Source: Lacrimispora sphenoides JCM 1415 (GTDB lineage: Bacteria; Bacillota; Clostridia; Lachnospirales; Lachnospiraceae). Taken from it: a stretch of DNA of 64,000 nucleotides. Each line of letters opens with the position of its first letter. Within the stretch, counting starts at the first letter, position 1. The translations under genes were made by a program, and so were the position numbers. Positions 1 to 7,658 of the stretch are shown in pieces. The stretch covers positions 186,001 through 250,000 of the forward strand of contig NZ_LT630003.1 in assembly GCF_900105615.1 (NCBI RefSeq), written 5' to 3'. The notes under the pieces are model-generated. The model was not told the origin of the DNA. It ran no database searches and saw only the letters and a list, made by a program, of their open reading frames with translations.

Positions 1-1059
1 GAGGCCTGCGGCTACATGGCGAGAGTTGCTTTCATCATGGACCGTATTTTCCGCCGGTTTGGTCTTTCCGGCAAGTCTTTTATCCCGATGTTAATCGGAA
101 GCGGCTGCGGCGTGCCTGGAATTATGGCTTCCCGTACCATTGAAAATGACCGTGACCGTAAGATGACGATCATGACAACTACCTTTATTCCCTGCGGAGC
201 AAAGCTTCCCATCATCGCTTTGATTGCAGGTGCATTGTTTGGCGGAGCAGCCTGGGTGGCTCCAAGTGCTTACTTTGTAGGAATAGCAGCCATCGTTTGC
301 TCAGGAATTATTTTAAAGAAGACAAAAATGTTTGCAGGAGATCCGGCGCCTTTTGTTATGGAACTTCCGGCTTACCATATGCCTACCGTTGGAAATATTT
401 TAAGAAGTATGTGGGAACGCGGCTGGTCCTTTATTAAAAAAGCAGGTACCATCATTCTTTTAGCAACCATCTTTGTTTGGTTTACTTCCTTCTTTGGCTG
501 GGTTGACGGCCAGTTCAGGATGTTAGACGCTTTGGAACTTGATCACAGCATTCTTGCGGCAGTTGGAGGAACAATTAGCTGGATCTTCGCACCTCTTGGC
601 TGGGGTGACTGGAAATCTGCGGTTGCAGCCATTACCGGACTGATTGCAAAAGAAAACGTAGTAGGCACGTTCGGTATCCTGTTCGGTTTTGCGGAAGTTG
701 CAGAAGACGGATCTGAAATCTGGGGAACGCTTGCAAGCAGCATGACTCCTTTGGCAGCATATTCCTTCCTGATATTCAATCTACTTTGTGCCCCGTGCTT
801 TGCTGCTATGGGAGCCATCAAAAGAGAGATGAACAATATCAGATGGTTCTGGTTTGCTGTCGGATATCAGTCACTTCTGGCTTATGTCGTATCCCTGTGC
901 GTTTTCCAGATCGGGTCCCTGATTTACACAGGAACTTTTGGAATCTTTACTATCGTTGCCTTTGCCCTGATCGCAGGATTTATTTACCTGCTGGTAAGGC
1001 CGTCAAAAGAACAAAAGGTATCAAACATTCATTTAAACAAAGTGGCAGGAGCGAAATAG
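1..1059 (+). CDS. feoB: Ferrous iron transporter FeoB, C-terminal part (5' truncated by window)
   Basis: This is the membrane half of the GTP-driven Fe(II) importer FeoB. The frame is already open at base 1, so the gene starts outside the window and the N-terminal G domain is not visible. The 352 visible residues hold the Gate domains. The start reads EACGYMARVAFIMDRIFRRF, followed by the Gate motif GSGCGVPGIMASRTIE; the second Gate has the Cys pair in LLCAPCFAAMGAIKREM. Several hydrophobic helices follow. Downstream lie a small Cys-rich FeoB partner and a Fur-family regulator, the usual clostridial feo arrangement. An 8-bp inverted repeat separates this gene from the next one. Confidence 0.96.
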   Translation, partial: EACGYMARVAFIMDRIFRRFGLSGKSFIPMLIGSGCGVPGIMASRTIENDRDRKMTIMTTTFIPCGAKLPIIALIAGALFGGAAWVAPSAYFVGIAAIVCSGIILKKTKMFAGDPAPFVMELPAYHMPTVGNILRSMWERGWSFIKKAGTIILLATIFVWFTSFFGWVDGQFRMLDALELDHSILAAVGGTISWIFAPLGWGDWKSAVAAITGLIAKENVVGTFGILFGFAEVAEDGSEIWGTLASSMTPLAAYSFLIFNLLCAPCFAAMGAIKREMNNIRWFWFAVGYQSLLAYVVSLCVFQIGSLIYTGTFGIFTIVAFALIAGFIYLLVRPSKEQKVSNIHLNKVAGAK

Positions 1060-1072
1060 GCTTGCCCCATGA

Positions 1073-1097
1073 GAGCCTGCACCTAATCTGCAGGCTC
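1073..1097 (+). other. Intercistronic hairpin after feoB
   Basis: GAGCCTGC (1073-1080) pairs perfectly with GCAGGCTC (1090-1097) around a 9-nt loop. No T-run follows; the ribosome binding site of the next gene does. It is more likely an mRNA-stabilising or processing hairpin than a terminator. Confidence 0.55.
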
Positions 1098-1117
1098 GAA
1101 CTATAAGGAGGTACTTT

Positions 1118-1255
1118 ATGGGAACACTGGTTGTTTTTATCGTTGTTGCCGGGCTGGTGTCATTGGCAGTAAGAAGCATGGTCAATGACAAAAAGAACGG
1201 AAAATCCATTCAGTGCGGCGGAGATTGTAAACACTGCGGAGGCCATTGCCATTAA
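1118..1255 (+). CDS. FeoB-associated Cys-rich membrane protein
   Basis: A 45-residue protein too short for most ORF callers. It starts at ATG 1118 behind TAAGGAGG. The first 20 residues form one membrane helix (MGTLVVFIVVAGLVSLAV). A basic linker follows, and the tail is rich in Cys and His (CGGDCKHCGGHCH). This is the architecture of the FeoB-associated Cys-rich protein family, which sits directly after feoB in many Firmicutes and is thought to help deliver or trap iron at the transporter. The role is inferred from family and position. Confidence 0.85.
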   Translation: MGTLVVFIVVAGLVSLAVRSMVNDKKNGKSIQCGGDCKHCGGHCH

Positions 1256-1294
1256 GAACGGCGGCAGCTGGAAGAATTAAGCGGAGGCGCGCAA

Positions 1295-1786
1295 ATGGAG
1301 AAATTAACGAACATCAATGAAAAAAGAAAAACGCCTGATTCCAGAAGCTATCACAGGACCAGAATGCAGAAAGAGCTGATCATAGAAAAGCTGAAGGAAA
1401 AGGGCTGCAGAATCACAAAGCAGCGCAGTACGCTGTTAGATATCATATTGGAGCATGAATGCTCCAGCTGCAAGGAGATTTATTATAAGGCATCAGGCGT
1501 TGATGAGACAATCGGCGCTGCGACCGTCTACCGGATGGTCAATATCCTGGAGGAGATCGGAGCCATCAGCCGAAAGAACATGTATAAGGTGGTTTATTCG
1601 GAAACCTGCCCCATGGAGGAGGCATGTACAGTAGTTTTAGACGATGAGACCACCTATCAGCTTTCTGCAAAGAACTGGAACTCAGTGGTTCAGGCCGGCC
1701 TTGCCGCCTGCGGATACCTGGACGGTCAGAAAATATCCTCCATCATTGTCAGACCTTGTGATTGTGAAAACGCTGACTGCATCTGA
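1295..1786 (+). CDS. Fur-family transcriptional regulator, atypical metal sites
   Basis: 163 residues. An N-terminal extension of about 25 residues precedes the Fur winged helix (GCRITKQRSTLLDIILE; then IGAATVYRMVNILEEIGAISR, the recognition-helix region). The second domain is unusual. The His cluster expected for Fur metal binding is missing; instead there are scattered Cys residues (TCPMEEAC) and a C-terminal CDCENADC. A start at the internal Met in MQKELIIEKL (1364) would give a length nearer the family norm, but ATG 1295 has GCGGAGG upstream and is kept. It follows feoB, so an iron- or redox-responsive regulator of the feo operon is likely. Whether it senses iron directly is unknown. Confidence 0.85.
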   Translation: MEKLTNINEKRKTPDSRSYHRTRMQKELIIEKLKEKGCRITKQRSTLLDIILEHECSSCKEIYYKASGVDETIGAATVYRMVNILEEIGAISRKNMYKVVYSETCPMEEACTVVLDDETTYQLSAKNWNSVVQAGLAACGYLDGQKISSIIVRPCDCENADCI

Positions 1787-1923
1787 TATCTGATATGAAG
1801 TTGACGATAACCAACTAAAGGAACAGGTTTAGAAACCTATGAATAGAGGATCAGAATTTAAGTTATGCACGAATAATGTACGATCCGGTGATCGGGGCCC
1901 TGGCATTAAAGCATTGGGGTTAC

Positions 1924-1952
1924 TTGACTTTCTGACCGTACCGTTGTATACT
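1924..1952 (+). promoter_or_regulatory. Sigma-A promoter of the thiamine transport operon
   Basis: TTGACT (1924-1929), a 17-nt spacer, then TATACT (1947-1952). Initiation near 1959 would place the TPP riboswitch at the very 5' end of the transcript. Confidence 0.8.
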
Positions 1953-1964
1953 TGCAATGAAAAT

Positions 1965-2058
1965 TAAAAGGGGTGCTGGAGAAAATCCGGCTGAGATAAG
2001 GCAGCATTGCTTTAAACCCTGTAACCTGATCTGGATAATGCCAGCGTAGGAAGCTTTC
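1965..2058 (+). ncRNA. TPP riboswitch (THI element)
   Basis: All conserved THI blocks are present in order: GGGGTGCTGG, GGCTGAGATAAGGCAGC, ACCCTGTAACCTGATCTGG and ATAATGCCAGCGTAGGAAG. AAAAG at the start can pair with CTTTC at the end to close P1. An intrinsic terminator follows 16 nt later, which points to transcriptional OFF control by thiamine pyrophosphate. The genes downstream are a thiamine-precursor transporter, which agrees. Confidence 0.96.
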
Positions 2059-2074
2059 AGGCTAAGCCTGTTCA

Positions 2075-2103
2075 CCCGCCCGGATATCCGGGCGGGTTTT
2101 TGA
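2075..2103 (+). terminator. Riboswitch expression-platform terminator
   Basis: CCCGCCCGGATATCCGGGCGGG (2075-2096) is a GC-rich self-complementary stem followed by TTTTTGATTT. It lies between the TPP aptamer and the first gene, so it is the ligand-controlled terminator. Confidence 0.9.
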
Positions 2104-2134
2104 TTTCTATTAATGATAAAAGGAGAGAGAAGAC

Positions 2135-2431
2135 ATGAATGCAAGCGTAGCGATCCAGACATTGCCTGAGGCAAAGAATGATGAGGAACTGATCCGTATT
2201 GTTGACCAGGTGATCGATTATATTAAGAGCACAGGACTGAACTATTATGTGGGGCCTTTTGAAACCGCCATTGAAGGGGATTATGATGAACTGATGGACA
2301 TTGTTAAGGAATGCCAGCACATTGCCATAAGAGCAGGTGCTCCCTCTGTTGCCGCTTATATCAAAGTCACCTACCGGCCGGAAGGGGAGGTACTTACCAT
2401 TGAAAAGAAAGTCACAAAGCATCACAAGTAA
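2135..2431 (+). CDS. Thiamine-binding protein (MTH1187/YkoF-like)
   Basis: 98 residues of the small soluble thiamine-binding family (Thiamine_BP, formerly DUF77). Typical features are the N-terminal beta strand ASVAIQTLP, the YVGPFETAIEGDYDELMDIVKECQ segment and the C-terminal strand AAYIKVTYRPEG. Members bind thiamine or its pyrimidine part and occur as YkoF domains or stand-alone genes in HMP/thiamine transport operons. It is the first gene behind the TPP riboswitch, with GGAGAGAG before ATG 2135. The next gene starts inside its 3' end, so the two are translationally coupled. Confidence 0.88.
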   Translation: MNASVAIQTLPEAKNDEELIRIVDQVIDYIKSTGLNYYVGPFETAIEGDYDELMDIVKECQHIAIRAGAPSVAAYIKVTYRPEGEVLTIEKKVTKHHK

Positions 2432-3161
2432 GCTTTGGTCCAGCTCTGCGGTTATTGGGCTTCTGGTATTGTGGCAGGGGATCAGTTCATTCGGTCTTGT
2501 GGACCGCTTTCTGCTCCCTTCGCCCGTCAGTGTCGGAAGGGCATTCGCCAAGGAATTCCCGGTACTGGCAGTCAATGCGGGAATCACCCTTGCCGAGGCG
2601 TTTACCGGGCTTTTCCTGGGGGTGGCAACCGGTTTTGTGATCGCTGTGATCATGGATCATTTTGAAGGACTTTACCGGGCTTTTTATCCGCTGATCGTTC
2701 TGACACAGACCGTTCCCACGGTTGCCATTGCCCCTCTACTGGTATTGTGGTTTGGCTACGGAATGGCTCCTAAGGTGATCCTCATTGTCTTAACTACCTT
2801 CTTTCCCATTACCGTGGGCATGCTTTCCGGTTTTAAATCAGTGAATCCGGATGCGGTGAATCTTTTAAAATCCATGGGAGCCGGAAGAGTAAAAATATTT
2901 CGTTATATTAAGCTTCCCGGAGCTATGGGACAGTTTTTTGCAAGTCTTCGCATCTCGGTTTCCTATGCCGTGGTCGGAGCGGTCATCTCCGAATGGCTGG
3001 GAGGCTTTGGCGGACTGGGGGTATACATGACCCGGGTGAAAAAATCCTTTGCCTTTGATAAGATGTTTGCGGTCATTTTTCTCATATCGGCCATCAGCCT
3101 ACTTCTTATGAAAGGGGTGGACGTGCTTTCTAAGAAATGCATGCCATGGGATAATCAGTGA
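2400..3161 (+). CDS. thiX: ABC transporter permease for a thiamine precursor
   Basis: A 253-residue BPD_transp_1 permease with about six membrane helices and the ATPase-contact EAA loop (SMGAGRVKIFRYIKLPGAM). I chose TTG 2400 as the start because GGGGAGG (2384-2390) lies 9 nt upstream and the preceding gene ends at 2431. An ATG at 2337 would add 21 non-hydrophobic residues and a much longer overlap. With the binding protein and ATPase that follow it forms the ThiXYZ-type transporter for HMP or formyl-aminopyrimidine. Substrate is inferred from the riboswitch and the binding protein. Confidence 0.87.
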   Translation: MKRKSQSITSKLWSSSAVIGLLVLWQGISSFGLVDRFLLPSPVSVGRAFAKEFPVLAVNAGITLAEAFTGLFLGVATGFVIAVIMDHFEGLYRAFYPLIVLTQTVPTVAIAPLLVLWFGYGMAPKVILIVLTTFFPITVGMLSGFKSVNPDAVNLLKSMGAGRVKIFRYIKLPGAMGQFFASLRISVSYAVVGAVISEWLGGFGGLGVYMTRVKKSFAFDKMFAVIFLISAISLLLMKGVDVLSKKCMPWDNQ

Positions 3162-3183
3162 TATGATACAATTGGAGGAATAT

Positions 3184-4194
3184 ATGAAAAAATCAGGTTT
3201 GGTAATCTTAATGGCGGCAGCGGCTGCCGCAATTCTCACTGCCTGCGGGGGAACCGGGAAACAGGCAGCAAATACGAATTCATCGGATTTAAAAAAAGTG
3301 ACATTTGTCCTGGACTGGACTCCCAATACCAATCATACCGGACTTTATGTGGCTGAGGAAAAGGGATATTTCAAAGCCGAAGGGCTTGAGGTAGAAATCG
3401 TTCAGCCTCCTGAGGATGGGGCGGCAGTTCTGGTAGCCTCAGGAAAAGCCCAGTTCGGAATGTCCTTTCAGGACTCCATGGCACCGGCTCTTGCAGGGGA
3501 AAATGCCCTTCCCATAACGGCAGTAGCAGCGGTCATCCAGCATAACACCTCCGGTATTATTTCCAGAAAAGGCGAGGGGATGGCATCTCCAAAGGGAATG
3601 GAAGGAAAGAAATATGCCACCTGGGATATTCCGGTGGAAAAGGCCATGGTAAAAGACGTGGTAGAAGAAGGTGGAGGAGACTTTTCAAAAGTGCAGCTGA
3701 TTCCCAGTACTGTTACGGATGAGGTTTCCGCATTAAAATCAAAATCAGTAGATGCCATCTGGATCTTTTATGCATGGGCTGGTGTCAAAATGGAAGTGGA
3801 AGGTCTTGATACGGATTATTTTGCATTTGCAGATTTGAACCCAGTGTTTGATTATTACACGCCGGTCATTATTGCGGGAAATGATTTCTTAAAGCAGGAG
3901 CCTGAGACAGCCAGAGCCTTTTTAAGGGCTGTGAGCAAAGGATATGAGGAGGCAGGAAAAGACCCGGAGGAGGCAGCCCGTATCTTACTTAAGGCGGCGC
4001 CGGAGCTTGATGAAAAGCTGGTAATGGAAAGTCAGAAATACCTGGCGGATAAATATCAGGCAGATGGGAAAGCGTGGGGATCTATAGATCCGGAACGGTG
4101 GAACAGGTTTTATGGCTGGCTGAATGAGAATGGCCTTTCCGATCCTGAGATTCCAGAAAATGCCGGGTTTTCAAATGATTATCTGCCTCAGTAA
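3184..4194 (+). CDS. thiY: Thiamine pyrimidine precursor-binding lipoprotein (NMT1/THI5-like)
   Basis: 336 residues. The signal peptide ends in a lipobox (AILTACGGTG), so it is anchored to the outer face of the membrane. The mature start FVLDWTPNTNHTGLYVAEEKG is the hallmark of the NMT1/THI5-like ThiY group, which binds HMP-type pyrimidines. GGAGG six bases upstream selects ATG 3184 over the in-frame ATG 3163. It lies between the permease and ATPase genes of the same riboswitch-controlled operon. Confidence 0.92.
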   Translation: MKKSGLVILMAAAAAAILTACGGTGKQAANTNSSDLKKVTFVLDWTPNTNHTGLYVAEEKGYFKAEGLEVEIVQPPEDGAAVLVASGKAQFGMSFQDSMAPALAGENALPITAVAAVIQHNTSGIISRKGEGMASPKGMEGKKYATWDIPVEKAMVKDVVEEGGGDFSKVQLIPSTVTDEVSALKSKSVDAIWIFYAWAGVKMEVEGLDTDYFAFADLNPVFDYYTPVIIAGNDFLKQEPETARAFLRAVSKGYEEAGKDPEEAARILLKAAPELDEKLVMESQKYLADKYQADGKAWGSIDPERWNRFYGWLNENGLSDPEIPENAGFSNDYLPQ

Positions 4195-4263
4195 GTTAAG
4201 AGGATTTGATCTTTGCAGCATTCGCCGGAGGCAGGAAAGCCTGCAAACATAAAGGAGGAAACC

Positions 4264-5007
4264 ATGACTCACTTAAAGGTGGAAGGCATTACAAAATCCT
4301 TTGATGAAAAGACGGTCTTAAAAGGCGTATCCTTAGAGCTTAAGGAAGGGGAGCTGGTATCTCTTCTTGGAGTCAGCGGAGGAGGAAAGACTACACTGTT
4401 TCATATCATTGCAGGCCTTTCTCTGCCGGATGAGGGACATGTATATCTGAATGAAGAAGAAATTACCGGAAAGCCGGGGTCTGTCAGTTATATGCTGCAA
4501 AAGGATCTTTTGCTGCCATACCGCACCATCGTGGACAATGTGGCCCTACCCCTTTTAATTAAGGGCATGAAGAAAACAGAGGCCAGAAAAAAGGCAGGAG
4601 AATATTTTAAACAGTTTGGGCTGGAAGGGACGGAGAAACAGTACCCTTCCCAGTTATCCGGCGGTATGAGGCAGAGGGCAGCTCTTTTAAGGACGTATCT
4701 GTTCTCCAACCGCATCGCTCTTCTTGATGAACCTTTTTCCGCTCTTGACATGATGACCAAGCGGGGGGTGCATGAATGGTATTTGAAGGTAATGGATGAC
4801 ATTCATCTTTCCACCCTTTTTATCACCCATGATATTGACGAAGCCATTCTTTTATCAGACCGCATCTGTATGCTGACCGGATCTCCCGGCAGGATTACAA
4901 AGGAAATCATCATAAAGGAACCAAAACCGCGAGATAAGGATTTTAATATTTCAAAGGAATTTCTGGAATATAAGAGGGAGATTTTAAAGCATTTGGAAGG
5001 GATATGA
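4264..5007 (+). CDS. thiZ: ABC transporter ATP-binding protein for a thiamine precursor
   Basis: A 247-residue ATPase with Walker A GVSGGGKTT, signature QLSGGMRQR, Walker B IALLDEPFSALD and switch His in TLFITHDIDEA. This is the SsuB/TauB/ThiZ type. AAAGGAGG before ATG 4264 fixes the start; the open frame reaches further up to 4213 but without a ribosome binding site. It is the last gene of the TPP operon and is followed by a terminator. It should power the permease encoded at 2400. Confidence 0.93.
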   Translation: MTHLKVEGITKSFDEKTVLKGVSLELKEGELVSLLGVSGGGKTTLFHIIAGLSLPDEGHVYLNEEEITGKPGSVSYMLQKDLLLPYRTIVDNVALPLLIKGMKKTEARKKAGEYFKQFGLEGTEKQYPSQLSGGMRQRAALLRTYLFSNRIALLDEPFSALDMMTKRGVHEWYLKVMDDIHLSTLFITHDIDEAILLSDRICMLTGSPGRITKEIIIKEPKPRDKDFNISKEFLEYKREILKHLEGI

Positions 5008-5010
5008 TTG

Positions 5011-5042
5011 CAGCGGGCTTTTTTAAAGCCCGCTGTTTTTTT
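5011..5042 (+). terminator. Terminator of the thiamine transport operon
   Basis: CAGCGGGCTT and AAAGCCCGCTG form a stem around a T-rich loop, followed by TTTTTTTT. Confidence 0.9.
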
Positions 5043-5086
5043 AAAATTAAAACCTTATTGAGAATATCTGTTTTAAGCACGATTTC

Positions 5087-5857
5087 TTAATTAATTTCAT
5101 CCTCTGACTGCTGTTCCAAACGAAAAAGCTTCATATATTCTTCCAGAATCAATTCCGTCACCAGATAAAAACCAATTCTTGATGTAATATCGGCATCTCT
5201 GTAATTCATTTTTCTAAAATAGGCATACAGGCTAACCACACTGCTGCCGGAAATCGGGTTCTGACTCATTCCTGTAAGGGTAACGATAGGAACTCCCCTG
5301 GTCTGGGCAATGTAGGAAAGCTTGCATATGATATCGGTACTTCCAGAATAACTGATGAAAAAAGCGATCTGTCCTGGTGCCAGGTTATTGGCATACAAGA
5401 TACAGTTATCACGGTCATCAGGGACAATAATGATCTTATTCAGATGCTCAAGTTTTTTTGCCAGATCCAAAGCTACGATCCTGGAAAGGCCCAGTGCAAA
5501 AAATATCACCTGGCGGCTTTCATAAATCAGCCTTGCCGTTTTCTCAATGTTCTGCCGTGAATTAATGGCCAGTGTCTGTTTTAAGCTGTCCATAACAGTG
5601 GTCTGCTGCTCAGCGGCCTCTATTCCATACTGTCTCCGTTCATGTATGATCTGGTATTTCAACTCACTGAACCCGTGATAGCCCAGTTTTTTACAAAGTC
5701 TAACAATGGAGTTTGGCGACAGATATAACTCTTCCGCCACCTTTGCGATCTTTAAATCTTGCAATATACCGTAATGTTCCAGTAAATAATTGACAATTCT
5801 TTCTTCTGTAGGATTCAGCTTTATTCCCCTGTTTGACAGCTGGTCAAAAAAATTCAT
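5087..5857 (-). CDS. RpiR/MurR-family transcriptional regulator
   Basis: 256 residues. An N-terminal HTH_6 domain (about residues 1-77; KIAKVAEELYLSPNSIVRLCKKLGYHGFSELKY) is followed by a SIS sugar-phosphate isomerase fold (VIFFALGLSRIVALDLAKKL; FFISYSGSTDIICKL). Proteins of this kind sense phosphosugars and control PTS and catabolic operons. The gene is divergent from the EIICB-GH4-chbG operon, and the 184-nt gap between them holds two palindromes. It therefore probably controls that operon, with a disaccharide 6-phosphate or product as effector. Confidence 0.9.
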   Translation of the reverse strand: MNFFDQLSNRGIKLNPTEERIVNYLLEHYGILQDLKIAKVAEELYLSPNSIVRLCKKLGYHGFSELKYQIIHERRQYGIEAAEQQTTVMDSLKQTLAINSRQNIEKTARLIYESRQVIFFALGLSRIVALDLAKKLEHLNKIIIVPDDRDNCILYANNLAPGQIAFFISYSGSTDIICKLSYIAQTRGVPIVTLTGMSQNPISGSSVVSLYAYFRKMNYRDADITSRIGFYLVTELILEEYMKLFRLEQQSEDEIN

Positions 5858-5885
5858 CTTTCACCCTCCGGAGCCCTATTCTTGA

Positions 5886-5901
5886 TGTGAAATATTACAC
5901 A
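5886..5901. promoter_or_regulatory. Palindrome TGTGAAATATTACACA, candidate operator
   Basis: A 16-bp palindrome with one symmetric mismatch lies between the divergent rpiR and PTS genes. A similar TGTGAAA..TTTACAC element precedes the paralogous GH4 operon at 15340-15357. It does not fit the CcpA cre consensus. Confidence 0.45.
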
Positions 5902-5912
5902 TTTTGTGTTTA

Positions 5913-5942
5913 TTGATACCTTTTGTATATAAATAATAATAT
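5913..5942 (+). promoter_or_regulatory. Likely promoter of the EIICB-GH4-chbG operon
   Basis: TTGATA (5913-5918) and TAATAT (5937-5942) are separated by 18 nt. A TATACT starting at 5940 is an alternative -10. Confidence 0.5.
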
Positions 5943-5981
5943 ACTTCCAAACACTTGTAAATTAAAATCAATCCATTATTA

Positions 5982-6022
5982 TAAAGTTATAATTTCATAC
6001 CGGTATTGAAATCATAACTTTA
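5982..6022. promoter_or_regulatory. Long inverted repeat just upstream of the PTS start
   Basis: TAAAGTTATAATTTCA pairs with TGAAATCATAACTTTA with one mismatch, around the palindromic core TACCGGTA. It ends one base before the AAGGAGATGGAGG ribosome binding site. It may be a regulator operator downstream of the promoter, or an mRNA hairpin that blocks or exposes the ribosome binding site. Confidence 0.6.
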
Positions 6023-6041
6023 AGGAGATGGAGGATCTTAA

Positions 6042-7655
6042 ATGAAAGAGTTTTGGCAAAAATTTGGAAAATCGCTGCTTCTGCCCATTTCTACCATAGC
6101 AGTCGCCGGTATATTCAGCGGTCTTGCGGCAGCAATGCAAAACAGCGCAATTGTAGGGGAAACTTTTGCAAATCTTGTTTACGTCCAGAATTTTATTGGC
6201 TTTATCCGAAAGCTGGCTGGACTGGTATTCGGAAACCTGCCTTTGTTTTTCTGTATGTCTATCGCTATAGGCATGGCAAAGGATGAAAAACCGACCGCGG
6301 CATTTTCCGCTGTCCTGGGCTTCCTTGTATTCCATTACACGTTAAATTACATTCTGGGACTGAAAGGTATTACCGCTGAATCCACCAGCATCAGCAAGCT
6401 TATGGAGCAGGGGATGTCACAGGTGGATGCAACCATTGTAAATGCGAAGTATGAGACCATGCTGGGATATTTCACACTCCGCATGAATGTATTCGGAGGC
6501 ATTTTGGTAGGACTTCTTGTAAACGCTTTACATAACCGGTTCTACACCATCACACTTCCAAGCGCCGTTAATTTTTTCGGCGGAAAACGCTTTGTCCCGC
6601 TGATTACCATTATCACCATCCCACTGGCAGGAATCGCATCTTACTTCATCTGGCCGTTCTTTAACACATTCATCGGACTGATTGGCAACTGGATCAACTC
6701 CATTGGTGTATTCGGGCCTTTTGTATACGGTGCTGCCAACAGGCTTTTGATCCCTACCGGCCTTCATCATATTCTAAACCAGGTGGTACGCTTTACACCG
6801 GTAGGCGGAACAGCAACCATAGATGGCCAGACTGTCATGGGCGCGTTAAATATCTTTAATACTGCCATTGCATCAAACAGCCAGGTTCCAAATGATGTAT
6901 TCCAGATGGGCGCCCGCTACGTAGGCCAGGGGCACTCCCTTATTGTTATCTTCGGCCTTCCGGCTGCTGCCTTTGCAATGTACCGGTCTGCAGATGATCA
7001 AAACAAAAAAAGAGTCAAGGCACTGCTCTCCGCAAGTGTTACCGCTTCAATCCTTACAGGTGTTACAGAGCCGCTGGAATTTTCCTTTATGTTTATCTCA
7101 CCGGTGCTTTTCCTGTTCCATGTATTCATGACAGGAATCGGCTATATGGCGGCCGCTTTGCTCCATTGCAGCGTGGGGGGCGTACAGGCAGGACTGATTG
7201 ATTTTACGATTTTCGGTATTTTCCGGGGAGCACAGAGTAAGTGGTACCTTGTGGTACTGATCGGCATCGGTATGGCGGTTATCTACTACTACGGCTTTAC
7301 CTACCTGATCCAAAAGTTCAATATTTCAACCCCCGGAAGAAATGAAGGGGCTGATGCAGAAGACGGGGAAACGGCACTTGTGAATTCCGGAAGCGGCACA
7401 AAGATGGCGGAACAGATCCTGGAATACTTGGGCGGCAGAGAGAACATCGGTGAAATCAACAACTGCTTTACCAGACTGCGTGTTACCATCAAGGATATGT
7501 CTCTGGTTCAGGAGCACAATTTAAAATCGACCGGCGCATCAGGCATTGTCTGTCCTTCTGCCAATCAAATACAGGTCATCTACGGATTGAAAGTTGAAAG
7601 CATTGCAAGAGATGTGAAAGCATTGTATCACGCGAAGCATACAGGAAAGGATTAA
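6042..7655 (+). CDS. PTS EIICB, alpha-glucoside type
   Basis: 537 residues: an EIIC membrane domain of the glucose/maltose class (to about residue 430), an acidic linker, and a C-terminal EIIB domain. EIIB shows the phosphorylated Cys in NNCFTRLR at residue 475. The motif IPTGLHHILNQ in EIIC is typical of the glucose superfamily. No EIIA domain is attached, so a separate EIIA-Glc must serve it. The next gene, 3 nt downstream, is a GH4 6-phospho-alpha-glucosidase; the pair would import and split an alpha-glucoside disaccharide. 47 similar features are shared with the second copy at 16866, making them paralogs. Confidence 0.93.
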   Translation: MKEFWQKFGKSLLLPISTIAVAGIFSGLAAAMQNSAIVGETFANLVYVQNFIGFIRKLAGLVFGNLPLFFCMSIAIGMAKDEKPTAAFSAVLGFLVFHYTLNYILGLKGITAESTSISKLMEQGMSQVDATIVNAKYETMLGYFTLRMNVFGGILVGLLVNALHNRFYTITLPSAVNFFGGKRFVPLITIITIPLAGIASYFIWPFFNTFIGLIGNWINSIGVFGPFVYGAANRLLIPTGLHHILNQVVRFTPVGGTATIDGQTVMGALNIFNTAIASNSQVPNDVFQMGARYVGQGHSLIVIFGLPAAAFAMYRSADDQNKKRVKALLSASVTASILTGVTEPLEFSFMFISPVLFLFHVFMTGIGYMAAALLHCSVGGVQAGLIDFTIFGIFRGAQSKWYLVVLIGIGMAVIYYYGFTYLIQKFNISTPGRNEGADAEDGETALVNSGSGTKMAEQILEYLGGRENIGEINNCFTRLRVTIKDMSLVQEHNLKSTGASGIVCPSANQIQVIYGLKVESIARDVKALYHAKHTGKD

Positions 7656-7658
7656 AAA

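Noticed and set aside
1787..1923. Riboswitch or small RNA between fur and the thiamine promoter
   Set aside because: Only short chance complementarity (GGTTT/AAACC) was seen and no promoter or terminator pair defines a transcript.
5886..5901. CcpA cre site before the PTS operon
   Set aside because: The central CG of the cre consensus is missing; the palindrome fits another type of operator better.
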